DNA from: Symbiodinium microadriaticum
Taxonomy: Eukaryota > Sar > Dinophyceae > Suessiales > Symbiodiniaceae
Assembly (NCBI GenBank): GCA_001939145.1
Contig: LSRX01000529.1
Coordinates: 147,765 to 211,764, forward strand
Direction: 5' to 3'
Length of the DNA: 64,000 nucleotides
This document shows, piece after piece, positions 22,854-33,320 of this stretch. Every line of letters begins with the position of its first letter. The first letter of the stretch is position 1. The position numbers were made by a program, and so were the translations under genes. Below the pieces are notes generated by a model. It was not told the DNA's origin. It worked only from the letters and a program-made list of their open reading frames with translations, and ran no database searches.

Positions 22854-25027
22854 CACGTTAGGATTAGCAGCGGCTAGCAGCGGCAGGTTCGGTCCACTGA
22901 GGGATCTGTAGGGCTTGCAGTGGTTCTGGACCCCGGGTAGGCAGAAAAGGGCTGTGTAAATAAAATATAAAGTCGATAGCGTTCCAAGGAAAGCTGTTGG
23001 TACTTATTCAGGCCCCTATAATTTCCCTCCTTCCTAGCAGTCGGAATGACCAGGCACCTGAGAGGTCCCCGGCTGCGAAACTCCTAACAAAAGCACATTG
23101 CAAGCATAACAAGGATCCTATTAGCTTTGGGGGCGGCTAGCGCCGAACCCTAAACCCCGAACTGAAAATCCTCCTAGTTGAAACTTTGCCTCGAGGCCCG
23201 AAATCCAGGAGCTCGGCCGTGGCAGCACGATTGAACAGCCCATAACAGCATATCATGCAAAGTATACAAAAAAGTTGCACACAATAGAAGAATTATGACC
23301 TGGCTTAGGTTAAATGACGCAGCTGAGCAGGTATAAGCTGCAATCGGGAATCTGCGAATAGCTGCCGGGATCCTGGCATGGATGCTGACGACCTCGACAT
23401 CACTTTCCTTGCGGACGGAGGGAGCAAGAGGTGCAGCAGCATGAGACAGCATTCTCGATACCTTTGGGAACAAAGCCAGAAACGCTGTGGAAGGCACAAA
23501 TTACTGTGTTAAGGGCCCTAACTAAGGAGATCCTTACATACATACATGCATGCATGCATGCATACCTACCTACCTACCTACCTACCTACCTACCTACCTA
23601 CCTACATACATACCTACAGACATACATACATACCTACAGACATACATACATACAGACACACATACATGCATGCATGCATGCATGCATGCATGCATGCATG
23701 CGTGCACATATATGTACATGCAAATATATGTATACATGATATATGTATCTACAACCTTGATGTTGACATCAATGTTGGTATACACACATGTACATATAGA
23801 AAAAAACCTTACTTCACATTATATTGCATAACGTGATGTCGCTGCCCCAACAAGAGTGCCCCGCAGCATTGTGTTAGGCCCCCAAATGCATCAATGTTCG
23901 CCGACATGTTCTCGCCAACACGAGAGTTTAGAACGCTGCCCATACAGAGTCCGCCCGCATGGTACCTGACGTGGTGGCACTGACAGTCCTCCAGCCGCCG
24001 AGCGAGAATGGCGGAAACCATGCCGGATAGCTCAGACCGGCAACAGAGGCCGGATTGGCAGATGTCGGGCCAGAGTGCTGGTGTGCGAAATGTATGATGG
24101 CCAACCATTCTCACTGCTACTAATTATGACTGTGTCTACGTGCTACTGTGAACCTAGGTCCGAACGAAGAGGTCACACTCTACTCTTCACAGCCTGGAAA
24201 AACATGGATGCCCATGAGGCGGTCAAATGCAGAGCAGTGCTTGCGATGCTCCGTCGAGGTCGAAACGGGTAGCGATCGGGCAGTCTGCTTGCACTACTCC
24301 GTCACAATTGCTCTGGTCATGATGGTGGCTACGCTGTCCATGCGCCCGACCGCTTCATATGGACTTATCCTGCACAAGATCATGCCACTCGATGCTGAAA
24401 AGCTGCGGCCATGTGCTTCACCTCAAAGTCCGGCTTCATAGTGCAGACAGGAATTATTCAAATGCCGAAGTGCTATGTCGGCGGACAGACAAGACCTGGA
24501 GTGGAATTAGTGCCGTCGCAAACGGGTAGAGGCTCTGTCTGGCCAGCTTGTTGTCTGTGAGATGCTGTGCACTAGGCAAGCACAGAATTGTGTGTATGGG
24601 TGTAAGTGTATGACTCTATATATATATATATCAATTAATTAAATTACATGAAATAGCAATATGCCTAGTGATAGAAAGTCTATACACATATGAGTCTAGG
24701 CTGGGAATTCGGTGGGCGAGACTAACAAAGCACAGCGAACATCTGGTGCATGTTGGTGCATCAAGGTGCGTCTTTTATCTTTATCGCTGCTCGGCATCCT
24801 CATCAGCACCCCAGCGTTCCCCGCAAACCTCAACTCCCCAAGAGGTTTGGTGAAAAGCCGCTGGCTTTCAGCAGCCCATGTTCCACCATGTCCCCAAGAT
24901 TGAGTATGGTTCTGCTACTGCACCTGAACCAGAGGGTTGTCCACTATTTTGCGTGGTTCAAACATTATGTAACTATGGAATGTCTATGTCTAGTTACGCG
25001 TCGGCCAACAATCATTCCCAAATGAGC
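22854..25027. other. No gene recognised; tetranucleotide microsatellites
   Basis: A half family-B-like end (TATTCAGGCCCCTATAAT) occurs at about 23006-23023. TACA/ATGC/CTAC arrays fill 23533-23712. Open frames at 24148-24441 (plus) and 24114-23809 (minus, Cys-rich) have no recognised motif. TA repeats lie at 24617-24632. Confidence 0.45.
23533..23712. repeat. TACA, ATGC and CTAC microsatellite cluster
   Basis: Blocks of TACA, ATGC and CTAC alternate, ending in an uninterrupted ATGC run. The all-repeat reading frames are artefacts. Similar blocks occur at 3131-3240 and 55930-56035. Confidence 0.9.
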
Positions 25028-28000
25028 TCATGCACCTCCAGCTGCCTGCTGATGTCTTTGGTGGAGGCTGTGAATGTGCTCTTCGACTGTATGCCGTGTC
25101 ACAAAGCGCCACACATGAACTTCGCTCCTCATTTGTCCAACACGACGAACTCGAGCAAGCGCCTGCTTCTCGTAGGCGACTGCGGTGCTAAGTGTGTCGG
25201 CATTCATGGGATGCACAAAAAAGACATGGTTGGCTGCTGTGAGATTGGTTCCTGATGCCACATTGTCCAAGGAAAGTAGCAGGACAAAGCAGTCCGCAGC
25301 TGTGCAAAACCTTTGCATGACTGTTGCCATCGCCCTGCCACCGCTCCGACGTGGAAGCTGCAGAACAGGCAGCTGGTGAGTCCGAAGTGCCTCTGCGACT
25401 CTGTTTTGCAACCCTTCCCATTGTACAAAGACGATGGCCTTTGCAGTGGCATCTTCCGTCCGGATCTTGCGGAGGCACGATGCAATGGCATGGAGTTTCG
25501 ATCCGTGCTTCCGCAGCTCGGGAGACAGCTCTTTGGCCTCGGGCTCTGCGCGCTCTGCGCGGTCTGGGCGCTCCTGCTCCTGCACCTCGAGCAGGACGGA
25601 GGACATGGTGCGACTCGAGGCTTCTTGGCGGCACTCGGGGCAGCGATGCTGCTGATGCAAAGCTGGAAGAATGCAAGACCTGTGAAAGACGTGGGAACAA
25701 GGGAGCATGGCCAGATCAGCCAAGGAATCTGCAGGACACAAGCAAATGGAGCAAGTGTAGCCTGCGAGCTCTGCACCGTGCAATCCACGCATCTGCCAGT
25801 TATAGAAGTCCAAGCTTCGGTGCGCTGCGTCCAGGAGCTCGCCGAGTGTCTGCAAACCACCTGCGAGGGCCCTCGTGAGGTTCTGGGCCACATTGCTGCC
25901 CCGACATGTCAACGCACAAATAGCCATTTCTGACAGGATTTCCTGGGACAGTGCTGACGGTCTAGCCCGAACGACTGCGTGCAGCACTGTGTGGCGATCC
26001 GATGGTCGTGGGTAGACTTCCGTGTCTCTCACCGGCTGCTGCAAGCGCACTTCCGGACGCAACCGCAATTCACCATGCTGGTCGAGAAGCTCGATCTTAG
26101 TCTCTAGGCACTGCTGATTTGGGTCTTTGTCCTTGATCGCTCCGGTGGTGGATTCTAGCAGTTCGCGGACAAATTTGGCGGCCTCGGGGTGGCGGACGTT
26201 CTGGAGCCCGCCAGCCCGCGCATCTGGCCAGGAGGACCTTTGCTGATAGGCAGACACCATTCTGTTATTCCTTCGGCCCAGACAAAGAAGTAATCTACAA
26301 AGCGATTTCACACAACCGTTTCGCAAGTGTTCTCCACGGCACAGGAGAGCTGCACGGCAGGCTTCGATGTCCAGCTGCCGGCGCAAAGCCTGGATGCGGG
26401 CACGCTTGCTGGCGCCGAGCAGGCGCACAGCCGCCGACGCATCCTGCAGGGACTTCGGGTGGGGATCTTTCCCCCTGCGATATGAGCCCTGTGTCCTCGG
26501 CGTCAGTGTGGAGGCAGAAGTGAGCACATCGCTGGAGGAGCTGCATCCGAACCTCTGCGCTCGCAGTGCCGTAGCCAGCCTGACAGAACTCAAACCAGAC
26601 AATGCCTCACTCTATAGTGAGACTAGGACCAAGAGAGATGAACCCGGGGGACTCTGCATGTACACCAGGCTTCGACGAGTGGTTTCGCTGCGAGCTGCCT
26701 CAAGGTCGAAGACGCCGTGGTCATGACACGCTTGACGGTAGATCAAGCGCTCCTCTACCGTGTGTTCCACGAACTCCGTGTGTTCTCTTACAGCAATGGC
26801 TTCGACGAGTGCCGAGGAGTTCTGCCGCACGAAGCCGGAGATCATGGCCTGACATTCTTCATGGAGCTTTTTCTGCATGTCCTCTCGCTTCAGTTTGCTT
26901 GACTGTCCCTTTTTGAAAGCCAGTGCCATAGTGGGAGAACTCTCATCTTGCACGTAATTCAGAAGCTCAGCAACTTCCAAGACGGAGTTCACGTCGCCCA
27001 GTGGCGGAGTGCCGGAGAGACCCCACCGGTGAGTGGCACCGATGGACTTCAAGACCTCACGCACCGCCCTCTTCCAAGATTCCGTCTCATGAAACTCATC
27101 GAGGACCACTCTCCGCCACCACATGGTCTCGAACATGACAGGCGTGGTGCGGAGTGCCGCCTCCAGAAAGCTCTCCTTCTCATGCCATTGTTCCACGCAC
27201 TCGTGCAGGGCCCGTTGCTTGACTTCCATCGACTGACTCCAAGCCAGGTCCTCCTCAGGCCGCCACATGTGCAGAGTCTGCCTAAGGTCGTTGTTGTGGG
27301 TGTCCGAAGCCAGCAGCCGTGTGGACGCAAGGACCACATGGAAGTCCTCCTGCAAACATTCTAGTCGAAGGCGCTTCATCTCCATGATGTCGGCAATGGC
27401 TAGGATCTTGAGAGGCCCCGTGCCCTTTGTAAGCTCAAGGCGAGCTCGGCTTGGCCGGTCACGGAAGATTCGAAGATCCACCTTGCAACCTGCTTTGCAA
27501 TGCGTCTTCAAATCTGCAAACGCATGTCCGTAAAAGCCGTTCAAAACAAACTCCCTCATCACGCCCTGCGCAGATTCCACCCGCACGTATTCCACCACAT
27601 CACCAGCAGCAACCCGCTTCTTCGGGTGCGCGCGTTGATTCTGCCGCTTCATCTCTTCACTCAGCTCTGACACGGTCCAGCTCTTGCCATATGGACCATG
27701 AACCAGTTCCAAGGGGAAGTTATCAGTGGACATTGTGATGGTGATTGAGAAGCGACTGCGACCGCCAGTCCCCTTGGGCGCAGCTGCGCGATAGAGCTGC
27801 ATGCCTTCTTCGCCGAGGAATTTGATGAACTCCCCTTCCCATTGCTCCACAAGGTGCGGAGGGCACATGATGAGAGTTGCAGGATTTTTGATGTAGCCCC
27901 ACGGCCTCGGGCTCGGGCTGTTTGAGGGTCGGTCTTCTGAAAGAAGGCCGATGGTTGTGGCCGTCTTGCCATATCCCATCTTGTCTGCAAGCAGTCCACC

Positions 28001-28594
28001 CCTCAAACCCTCACTGCGAGCCTCCTGTGCATACATCCAAGCGAGGGATCTCAGCTGTTCCTCCCTCAGCGGAAACTTCTTGAAGGCTGCTGGGTTGCTG
28101 GCCGCCGGCCCTGCATTCCCCAACAGCTGGAAGGCTTGCTCGGGATCCTGATGTCGCGGCCGCTTGGCAGCGGGAAGGGCCGAAACTTCGGGTTCCTCCA
28201 CCTCGTGAGACGCGGCTGCGCACGCCGAGGGCTCACGATCCTGGGTTCTTGTTACGTGATCTTACTTAAGTTACCATAATCAAGAAACCATATACTATTT
28301 ACCACAGATCCCCATTGTGGTAGCTCAAATAGAATCCCTTAACAAGAACCCAGTATCTGCCTGGGCCCCCGGAAGGTCGGGGTTGACAAGTAGAGGCTTT
28401 GCCTCGGAGTGCTCGCCGAAGGTGATGATCTCCAGCTCCCGGATGCGCTGGGGCAGCGTGCCGGAGGCCTCTGAGCCGAAGCAGACATGCTCGATCCGCT
28501 TTACGCGCTGGACGAAGCCTTCAGCCGATTGCGCAATGGACGCTTCCACGAAGACGCGCTCAAGCCGCGCAAGGCGGTCTGCCAGAGCGGACAT
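25028..28594 (-). CDS. SNF2-family ATPase with internal RING finger (Rad5/HLTF/SHPRH type)
   Basis: The four-exon model is 28594-28361, 28240-26666, 26552-26317 and 26223-25028, about 1,079 residues from ATG 28594. Introns are 120 bp (GC-AG, phase 0), 113 bp (GT-AG, phase 0) and 93 bp (GT-AG, phase 1). One base must be skipped in GGGGG at 26471-26475. Exon 1 carries repeated Arg/Leu/Glu helices (RLARLERVF, RVKRIEHVCFG). Exon 2 shows motif I (LADKMGYGKT), motif II (DEFH) and motif III (RWGLSGTPP). Exon 4 has a C3HC4 RING (CSICLCP, LPCSHVFHRSC, CPECRQ), then motif IV (IVFVQWEG), motif V (VASGTNLTAANHVFF) and motif VI (QALARVRRVGQ). A RING between the two helicase lobes is the Rad5/HLTF/SHPRH layout, so nuclear DNA-repair or chromatin remodelling with ubiquitin-ligase activity is expected. 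DEFH in place of DEAH/DEGH is unusual but tolerated in SHPRH-like proteins. Exon boundaries are my reading; no transcript was available. Confidence 0.88.
26471..26475 (-). other. Apparent +1 frameshift in SNF2 gene
   Basis: The minus strand reads CAGGGGGAAAG. Upstream the frame encodes HTDAEDTGLISQG and downstream KDPHPKSLQDAS, and they join only if one G is dropped. With that correction exons 3 and 4 give whole codons through a phase-1 intron. Confidence 0.65.
28241..28360 (-). other. 120-bp GC-AG intron built from a TIR element
   Basis: On the minus strand the exon ends CCCAG, the intron starts GCAGATAC and then the 111-bp family G element follows. The element's last base plus one G form the AG acceptor before GATCGTGAG. 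Both exons are in phase 0 across it, joining PDLPGAQ to DREPSACAA. CCCAGG appears at both junctions, as a short direct repeat. An in-frame stop inside shows the segment must be removed for the upstream ATG to be used. Confidence 0.65.
28242..28352. mobile_element. Family G TIR element inside an intron
   Basis: The ends TGGGTTCTTGTTA and TAACAAGAACCCA are perfect inverted repeats of 13 bases. The interior is AT-rich with no ORF. It occupies all but about nine bases of the predicted first intron of the SNF2 gene. Confidence 0.85.
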
Positions 28595-29801
28595 CGCAGA
28601 TGCACCGCGGAATGGATCCTAGTTGAGGTGCGCGTGTACATGGCGACGAGCAAACTGTGGTGCTGCCTGCATTGGAAGGATTTGGAAGGCACGTCGGGTT
28701 TTGAGCAACTGACGGGGCACCGCAGGTCTGACTTGCTTGGACCCAATCTGCGGAACTTTGATGTGAAGAGCGCATGTCTCGGAAATCAGGGTGTCTCGGA
28801 CACCAGCAGCCTAGCAGACCCTATGTTGAACCATGTGGCACCTATGAGCCCTGCGCCATCCAAAAAACCGGTAGCCTGTTAGACTTGCGCAGCCAACTGA
28901 ACAAGCCTCCGAACCACCGTTCTCAGACGCTGCCATGAATGAAAACCTCATGGACATCCAAACCTTGCAGGCATTCCAGCAGCAAACGACGGTAACCACT
29001 ACCCACACAGCAAGCAGACGTCCTCAGGGAGCAAGCAGAGGAATGATTCTTGGTCGGGTGTGGAGCACATTCGTTCCAGATGCTGGCAATCTAGAGACGG
29101 AGCCATTTCACTCGAGCATCGAGCAGACTCTCGAAACCGCTCCAGGAGGGAAGTTGCACATTAAGCCAGCATCTACGGCTCCTGTTGCAGAGAATGCTTG
29201 TCTTCACCCATGACTATCGACTCCATCACGCAACCTGGCCAGCAAAACAAACTGCAAAGCTATATTCGACTATATCCGCAACAAACTCCAACACTGCGCA
29301 CTTCCAAGAAAAGAACTATGTCAAGGAACAGGCTGAGGAAAGAAGCGACCTCGCAAAACAAGAATTGATCTCAGTCTTTGCGAGGTGCAAGACAGCCACA
29401 GAAAAACGCGTCGCATGACCTTCATCCTCCGACGCTCGGAAACTCACGCAAGACATCATCACCTATATTGTAATCGCAGCCGAGAGCCGCATCTAACTCC
29501 GCAGTCGACAGCGCACATGCTACATCAGCGGTCAATGTAGCGCGGATCATAAACGGCAGCGCCACTTTCGGTCATCGGCTTGTCTTCTCTGGCGCTTCGC
29601 ATTAAGTTCGACGTCACACGGCACACTGGAGTGCTTGTAGCTAGGGTTCGGATCCCACGCGCGCATATCCAAGGAGCCATCACAACTGGGCGACTGTTTT
29701 CTGCACATCAGCTGTCATCACTTTGGCTTGATGACACTTCGATCTCAGCAGCAGATGAGGAGGAGCTGGAGCCCTGCAGAACCAGGGGAAGACCCAACCA
29801 A
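28595..29801. other. No gene recognised
   Basis: This is upstream of the SNF2 start and could hold its promoter, but no promoter element is recognisable. Plus-strand frames at 28935-29213 and 29580-29810 are open without motifs. Confidence 0.4.
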
Positions 29802-29802
29802 G

Positions 29803-29914
29803 GTAATATAGGGGCCTTAATAACTAGAATAGGGTTTTGGGGGCCGTTATACTATTATTTTCTAATAAGGAACCCCCAAATCCCTACTCTAATTATTTAG
29901 GCCCCTACATTACC
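29803..29914. mobile_element. Family B TIR element, best-preserved copy
   Basis: Ends GTAATATAGGGGCCTTAATAA and TTATTTAGGCCCCTACATTAC are inverted, with paired inner CCTATTCT-type blocks. CCAAGG precedes the TAAT start and follows the ATTA end, a possible 6-bp target duplication. No ORF. Confidence 0.85.
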
Positions 29915-29970
29915 AAGGAGGATTCTAAATATAAACCATAAAAAGGAACTACTTAGGGGCCTATGGGAAG
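29915..29970. mobile_element. Half of a family C element
   Basis: The right half of family C is present (GGATTCTAAATATAAACC, AAAAAGGAACTACTTAGG, GGCCTATGGG), matching the copy at 57733-57811. The left half is missing because the family B element adjoins it directly. Confidence 0.75.
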
Positions 29971-29976
29971 ACTCTA

Positions 29977-30083
29977 CCAAGGGCACAAAAAACCAATGCA
30001 TTATAAATATAGTATAATATCCCCACAACCCTATTCTAATTTTTTAGGCCCCTACATTACCCAAGGCACAAAAAACCAATGGG
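29977..30083. mobile_element. Half family B element between 22-bp direct repeats
   Basis: A right-half family B sequence (29999-30060, ending GCCCCTACATTAC) lies between two near-identical copies of CCAAGGGCACAAAAAACCAATG at 29977-29998 and 30061-30082. A third related phrase (GGGGCACAGAAAAACCAAGG) follows at 30143. The direct repeats are long for a target duplication and may reflect a local tandem duplication. Confidence 0.6.
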
Positions 30084-30125
30084 ACAAAACCCTAAACCCT
30101 TAACCCTTAACCCTAAACCCTAGTA
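30084..30125. repeat. CCCTAAA repeats
   Basis: Five or so CCCTAAA/CCCTTAA units in a row immediately after the direct repeats. Confidence 0.75.
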
Positions 30126-30164
30126 GGTTCCTTGGGGGGTTAGGGGCACAGAAAAACCAAGGCG

Positions 30165-30227
30165 TCACCGGAAGGCCTCGTGTCGCCTGCGCTTCTGCTG
30201 CGCTTGCTCCTTTGCGGCCTGGGGGAT
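30165..30227 (-). CDS. Possible terminal exon, basic C-terminus
   Basis: After a GCCAG acceptor the minus strand is open for 63 bases, 20 residues containing AAKEQAQQKRRRHEAFR, then TGA at 30165. The Gln/Lys/Arg richness resembles the neighbouring Lys-rich tail at 30469-31149, but I cannot connect them. It could be an alternative 3' exon or chance. Confidence 0.35.
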   Translation of the reverse strand: MPQAAKEQAQQKRRRHEAFR

Positions 30228-30243
30228 CTGGCAGGCGTTTGGT

Positions 30244-30388
30244 CTTATTAATATATTAGTTATTACTAGAAGTATTATTACTAGTATTATTTTTACTATT
30301 ATTATTGTTATTATTGTCGTTATTATTATTATTATTAGTATTATTACTATTATTACTATTATGACTATGACTATTATTGAAATTTCTA
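30244..30388. repeat. ATT/TAT trinucleotide microsatellite
   Basis: Imperfect TTA/ATT/ACT triplets run throughout, with interspersed CTAGT. No coding signal. Confidence 0.85.
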
Positions 30389-30468
30389 GTATATGGGGTT
30401 CTTATAGAGTTGGGTTCTCGCAATGTATCGGTGTCGTATCACAAATCACAAACTGTCCCGGATGCACG

Positions 30469-31149
30469 CTACGCGGCCTTCTTCTCGAGCTTCGCCTGCT
30501 TCTTCAAACGTTTCTTTGCACGCCTGCTCTAGTGGCTGAGGATCTACTTGGAGGTTCATGTTATAAGTGGGGTTCATAGGGTTCCTTTAAGGGTTCTATA
30601 AGGGTTTAGGGTTTAGGGTAGTTATAAATGGGGTTATAAGTCCCCTAATATGGGTTATAATTACAGTTACCCTACTTATAACCCTACTTATAACTACCCA
30701 TGAACCGCCAAGTAGGGAATGGTGGGTGGCGGCCACGCTCATCTCCAAAATCCGAACGTAGATTACTAGACATTATCGAACGGAGCTGCTGGTGCTGGAA
30801 CTCATGGGTCCTGAACCCTAAACCTGTAACCTCTTAACCCTTAGTAATCCTTAACCCTGAACTCTAAAATCCTTAGACCTTGAACCCTTAAACCCTCCAC
30901 AATCTTGATCCCTCAGCCCTGATCCCTTAAGGCTTATAAACCTTTAACCCTCAACTGACTCTGAAACCCTGAACCCGAAACCCCCAAACGCCGAAACCCT
31001 AACCCCTAAAACCCTAAACTCTGAACCCTAAGCCCTAAACTAAACCCTAAAACCCTGAAACCCTGAACTCTGAACCCCAAGCACCTCTTTTCCTTCTTTT
31101 CCTTCTTGGCCGCCTTCTTGGCCGCCTTGGAAGCCGCCTTCTTGGCCTT
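30469..31149 (-). CDS. Lys/Ala-rich C-terminal tail, two exons (partial gene)
   Basis: Exon A is 31149-31085, after a CGGCAG acceptor and before a GAG|GTGCTT donor, and encodes 21 residues such as KAKKAASKAAKKAAKK. Exon B is 30523-30469, after a GAGCAG acceptor, and encodes RAKKRLKKQAKLEKKAA before a TAG stop. Phase 2 at the end of A matches the single base at the start of B, so the join gives an uninterrupted basic tail. The 561-bp intron holds telomere-like repeats and the family A element at 30544-30715. Upstream exons are not identified. The tail resembles linker-histone or nucleolar and ribosomal protein extensions, but function is unknown. Confidence 0.55.
30544..30715. mobile_element. 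Family A TIR element, copy 3, with telomeric core
   Basis: The ends CTACTTGGAGGTTCATG and CATGAACCGCCAAGTAG are inverted repeats. TTTAGGG units lie inside (30604-30620), as in copy 1. The shared core is GGGTTATAATTACAGTTACCC. It sits within the predicted intron of the Lys-rich gene. Confidence 0.8.
30805..31084. repeat. Degenerate CCCTAAA field
   Basis: Many CCCTAAA, CCCTGAA, CCTTAACCC and related heptamers. It lies inside the predicted intron of the Lys-rich tail, upstream of exon B in transcript sense. Confidence 0.85.
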
Positions 31150-31159
31150 CTGCCGTGGG

Positions 31160-31540
31160 TTACGGCTTGAGGGGTTTAGGGGTTTTGGGTGTGGTGCCCT
31201 GGGTTTTAAGGGTTTTGGGTTTGGGGCCCTAGGTTTAGGATTTTGGGTTTGGGGCCCTGGGTTTAGGGGTTTTGGGGTTTGGGGCCCTGTAGGTTTACGG
31301 GTTTTGGGTTTGCCGCCCTGGGTTTAGGGGTTTTGGGTTTGGGGCCCTGGGTTTAGGGGTTTTGGGTTTGGGGCCCTATATACTGTTAATGATATAAATC
31401 CTGCATTACCTTAAGGACCCTAAACTATGGGAATTATGGTTTATTCCTTTTAATAGGTAATGCAGGATCTTGATCATCAACCGTAGGTTTAGGGGTTTTG
31501 GGTTTGGGGCCTTGGGGTTCCGGGTTTGTGTGGGGGTCTT
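31160..31540. repeat. TTTAGGG/TTTGGGG phrase repeat
   Basis: A phrase of about 30 bases, GGGTTTAGGGGTTTTGGG followed by TTTGGGGCCCT, recurs about eight times with small changes. It is interrupted at 31398-31469 by a palindromic element. Confidence 0.85.
31398..31469. mobile_element. Small palindromic element in the phrase repeat
   Basis: ATCCTGCATTACC at left and GGTAATGCAGGAT at right form a 13-base inverted repeat, with inner TTAA pairs. It interrupts an otherwise continuous TTTAGGGG-phrase array, so it is probably a later insertion. Confidence 0.65.
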
Positions 31541-32825
31541 AGAGGTGAGTATCTGAGTCGTTGCGGTCAGCCTTTGAACTTACCTGCCAAGGGCATCAAA
31601 CCGAGACCCTCCATCTACCCTCCGTCAGACCCTATAAATGCCTTAATCGGTCCAGGGTCTAGGGCTTAGGGTTCAGGGTTTGGGGACCATATACCCCTAA
31701 CCCCTATAAGGAGGGTCCTGGAACGGGAAGGATCCTTGGCCCGGTAACTCTGCTGCAGCTGCGGTCCCCGAACCCTGACGCCCACTAGAGGGGCCTTAAT
31801 AATCAGAATAAGGTTTGGGGGTATACTCTACTATGATTATAATAAGGAGCCCCCAAAACCCTATTCTATGATTAGTAAGGCCGCTACCTACGTCAACACC
31901 CGAAGGGCTCGAGGTCGACCATGTTTACTTAAGCCTGAGATGGCAACCTGAAAAACAGAGCGTTGAAGCCAACAATGAGGCGAGGGCTCGCTTCGCTTCC
32001 ACTTTCTTTAAAACCTCTCGCTTTCCAGGAACCGTCAGGGGCGCCGCAGGTTTTGGGCATATAGGCGTTATAGTTCCAAGATCCCCGGGCTTAGAGAGGC
32101 GTTTCCAGTCTCTTCCAGTTTGACACGAAATTCACGTGTGACGCCGAGGGACTGGAACAAAGACAGATGGCCGTCTGCGGAGCACGCCATCCCAATAACT
32201 GTGTCAGGATTATTATTATGTCTGCCATATGTTATGTAGTAGGTGTTGAAAAAGTGAGTGTTCCAGAATTTTCCTTTTACTCTTATGCTCTATTCCTGCT
32301 TTTATTTGTTCTTTTCTATGATTTATGCAAAAATGAAAACACATTGTTCTTATTTATTTAGGTGCTTTCCCACCAAACAAAGCACAAACAGAAAAGGTAC
32401 AAAAAAGAAGCCGAAAACCCAAACCTAAACCTAAAACCCTCCTAACCTAAACACCAAACCTACACACTAAACCTAAACACTCAGCCAGCAACTTCGGCGT
32501 CTCATTGATGACAGGCCTCTAAGCTAAACCTTAAACCCCTAAACCCCAACATGTTCGGGACATCTGGAACTCGAAGTAGCCGTGGTGGTAGTCCTGACGG
32601 CTGCTGATGGGTCAGAAGGTCGCGTAGTGAAAGAATTGTATAAGGCATAGCAAAACATGAAATTTCGAGTTATTCACAGGACCTGTTCCTTTTACTCAAG
32701 CGGCGATGTAAGTTCAAAAGTTTTCAGAGCGCTTTCAAAAGTTTTCAGAGCGTTGCATGGACAAGCACACCTGCATAGTGCACACATCTGAGCTGCAGCA
32801 AAGTGCGATATTTGCTCACTATGCA
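31541..32825. other. No firm gene; family B element and ambiguous open islands
   Basis: A consensus donor CAG|GTAAGT on the minus strand lies at about 31578-31586. An island at 31909-32050 is open on both strands: plus encodes DHVYLSLRWQPEKQ, minus encodes VLKKVEAKRALASLLAS. I cannot choose between them. A CCTAAAC-rich run occurs at 32415-32475. Confidence 0.4.
31788..31888. mobile_element. Family B TIR element
   Basis: The left end is GAGGGGCCTTAATAATCAGAAT and the right end CTATGATTAGTAAGGCCGCTAC. The core GGTATACTCTACTATGATTATAAT is typical of the family. Confidence 0.8.
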
Positions 32826-33320
32826 TTATTTACTCATGGCATTGCCGCTTTTGACCATCAGATCTGTTCCAAAAAGGCCTTTTGCGGCATGTGATGCAAG
32901 CTCAGCCTCCTTGGCCAACTTGGCCGACTCGGCGAGCAGCTTGCTTGCTTGCACAGCTTTCTCTGACTCTTTTAGAAGTTTGGCTGACTTCGCTGACGCC
33001 TTGAGCGCGGTTGAGCCCGTTCCAGCCGTAGCGCAGTCCAGTGCAAGCGACGCTGATTGCACAGCAGCCTCTTTCAAGTCTCCTTCAGCGCACGCCTTCA
33101 GAACTCCACAAGCAGGACCAACAAATGGAACGCAAGTGAAAATGGCCCAAGCAACTTCCTGATCTCTCTTGCTGTTTTCCATGTGTGTGTGGAGGGCCCG
33201 TGCTGTGCGCACGGTGTTCATTGGCGCAACGACACAATGCGGGCAATTGGCACTGATTGACCGCCATTGGGTCTGCGTGGCTGCCGGGGCAACAAACTTG
33301 CAGCAACGAAGCGGAGCCAT
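32826..33320 (-). CDS. Ala-rich protein of unknown function, 164 residues
   Basis: The frame opens with ATG at 33320 and runs to a stop at 32826 without interruption. The middle contains a hydrophobic Gly/Pro stretch (AIFTCVPFVGPACGVLKAC). The C-terminal half is an Ala/Lys/Ser/Glu-rich helix (ASAKSAKLLKESEKAVQASK) likely to be amphipathic or coiled. I recognise no family. The composition is far more protein-like than the opposite strand. Upstream exons are possible, since the frame remains open to about 33380 without another ATG. Confidence 0.55.
   Translation of the reverse strand: MAPLRCCKFVAPAATQTQWRSISANCPHCVVAPMNTVRTARALHTHMENSKRDQEVAWAIFTCVPFVGPACGVLKACAEGDLKEAAVQSASLALDCATAGTGSTALKASAKSAKLLKESEKAVQASKLLAESAKLAKEAELASHAAKGLFGTDLMVKSGNAMSK

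Noticed and set aside
25313..25933. Plus-strand frames of 170-206 residues
   Set aside because: They are antisense shadows of the SNF2 exon 4, which has unmistakable RING and helicase motifs.
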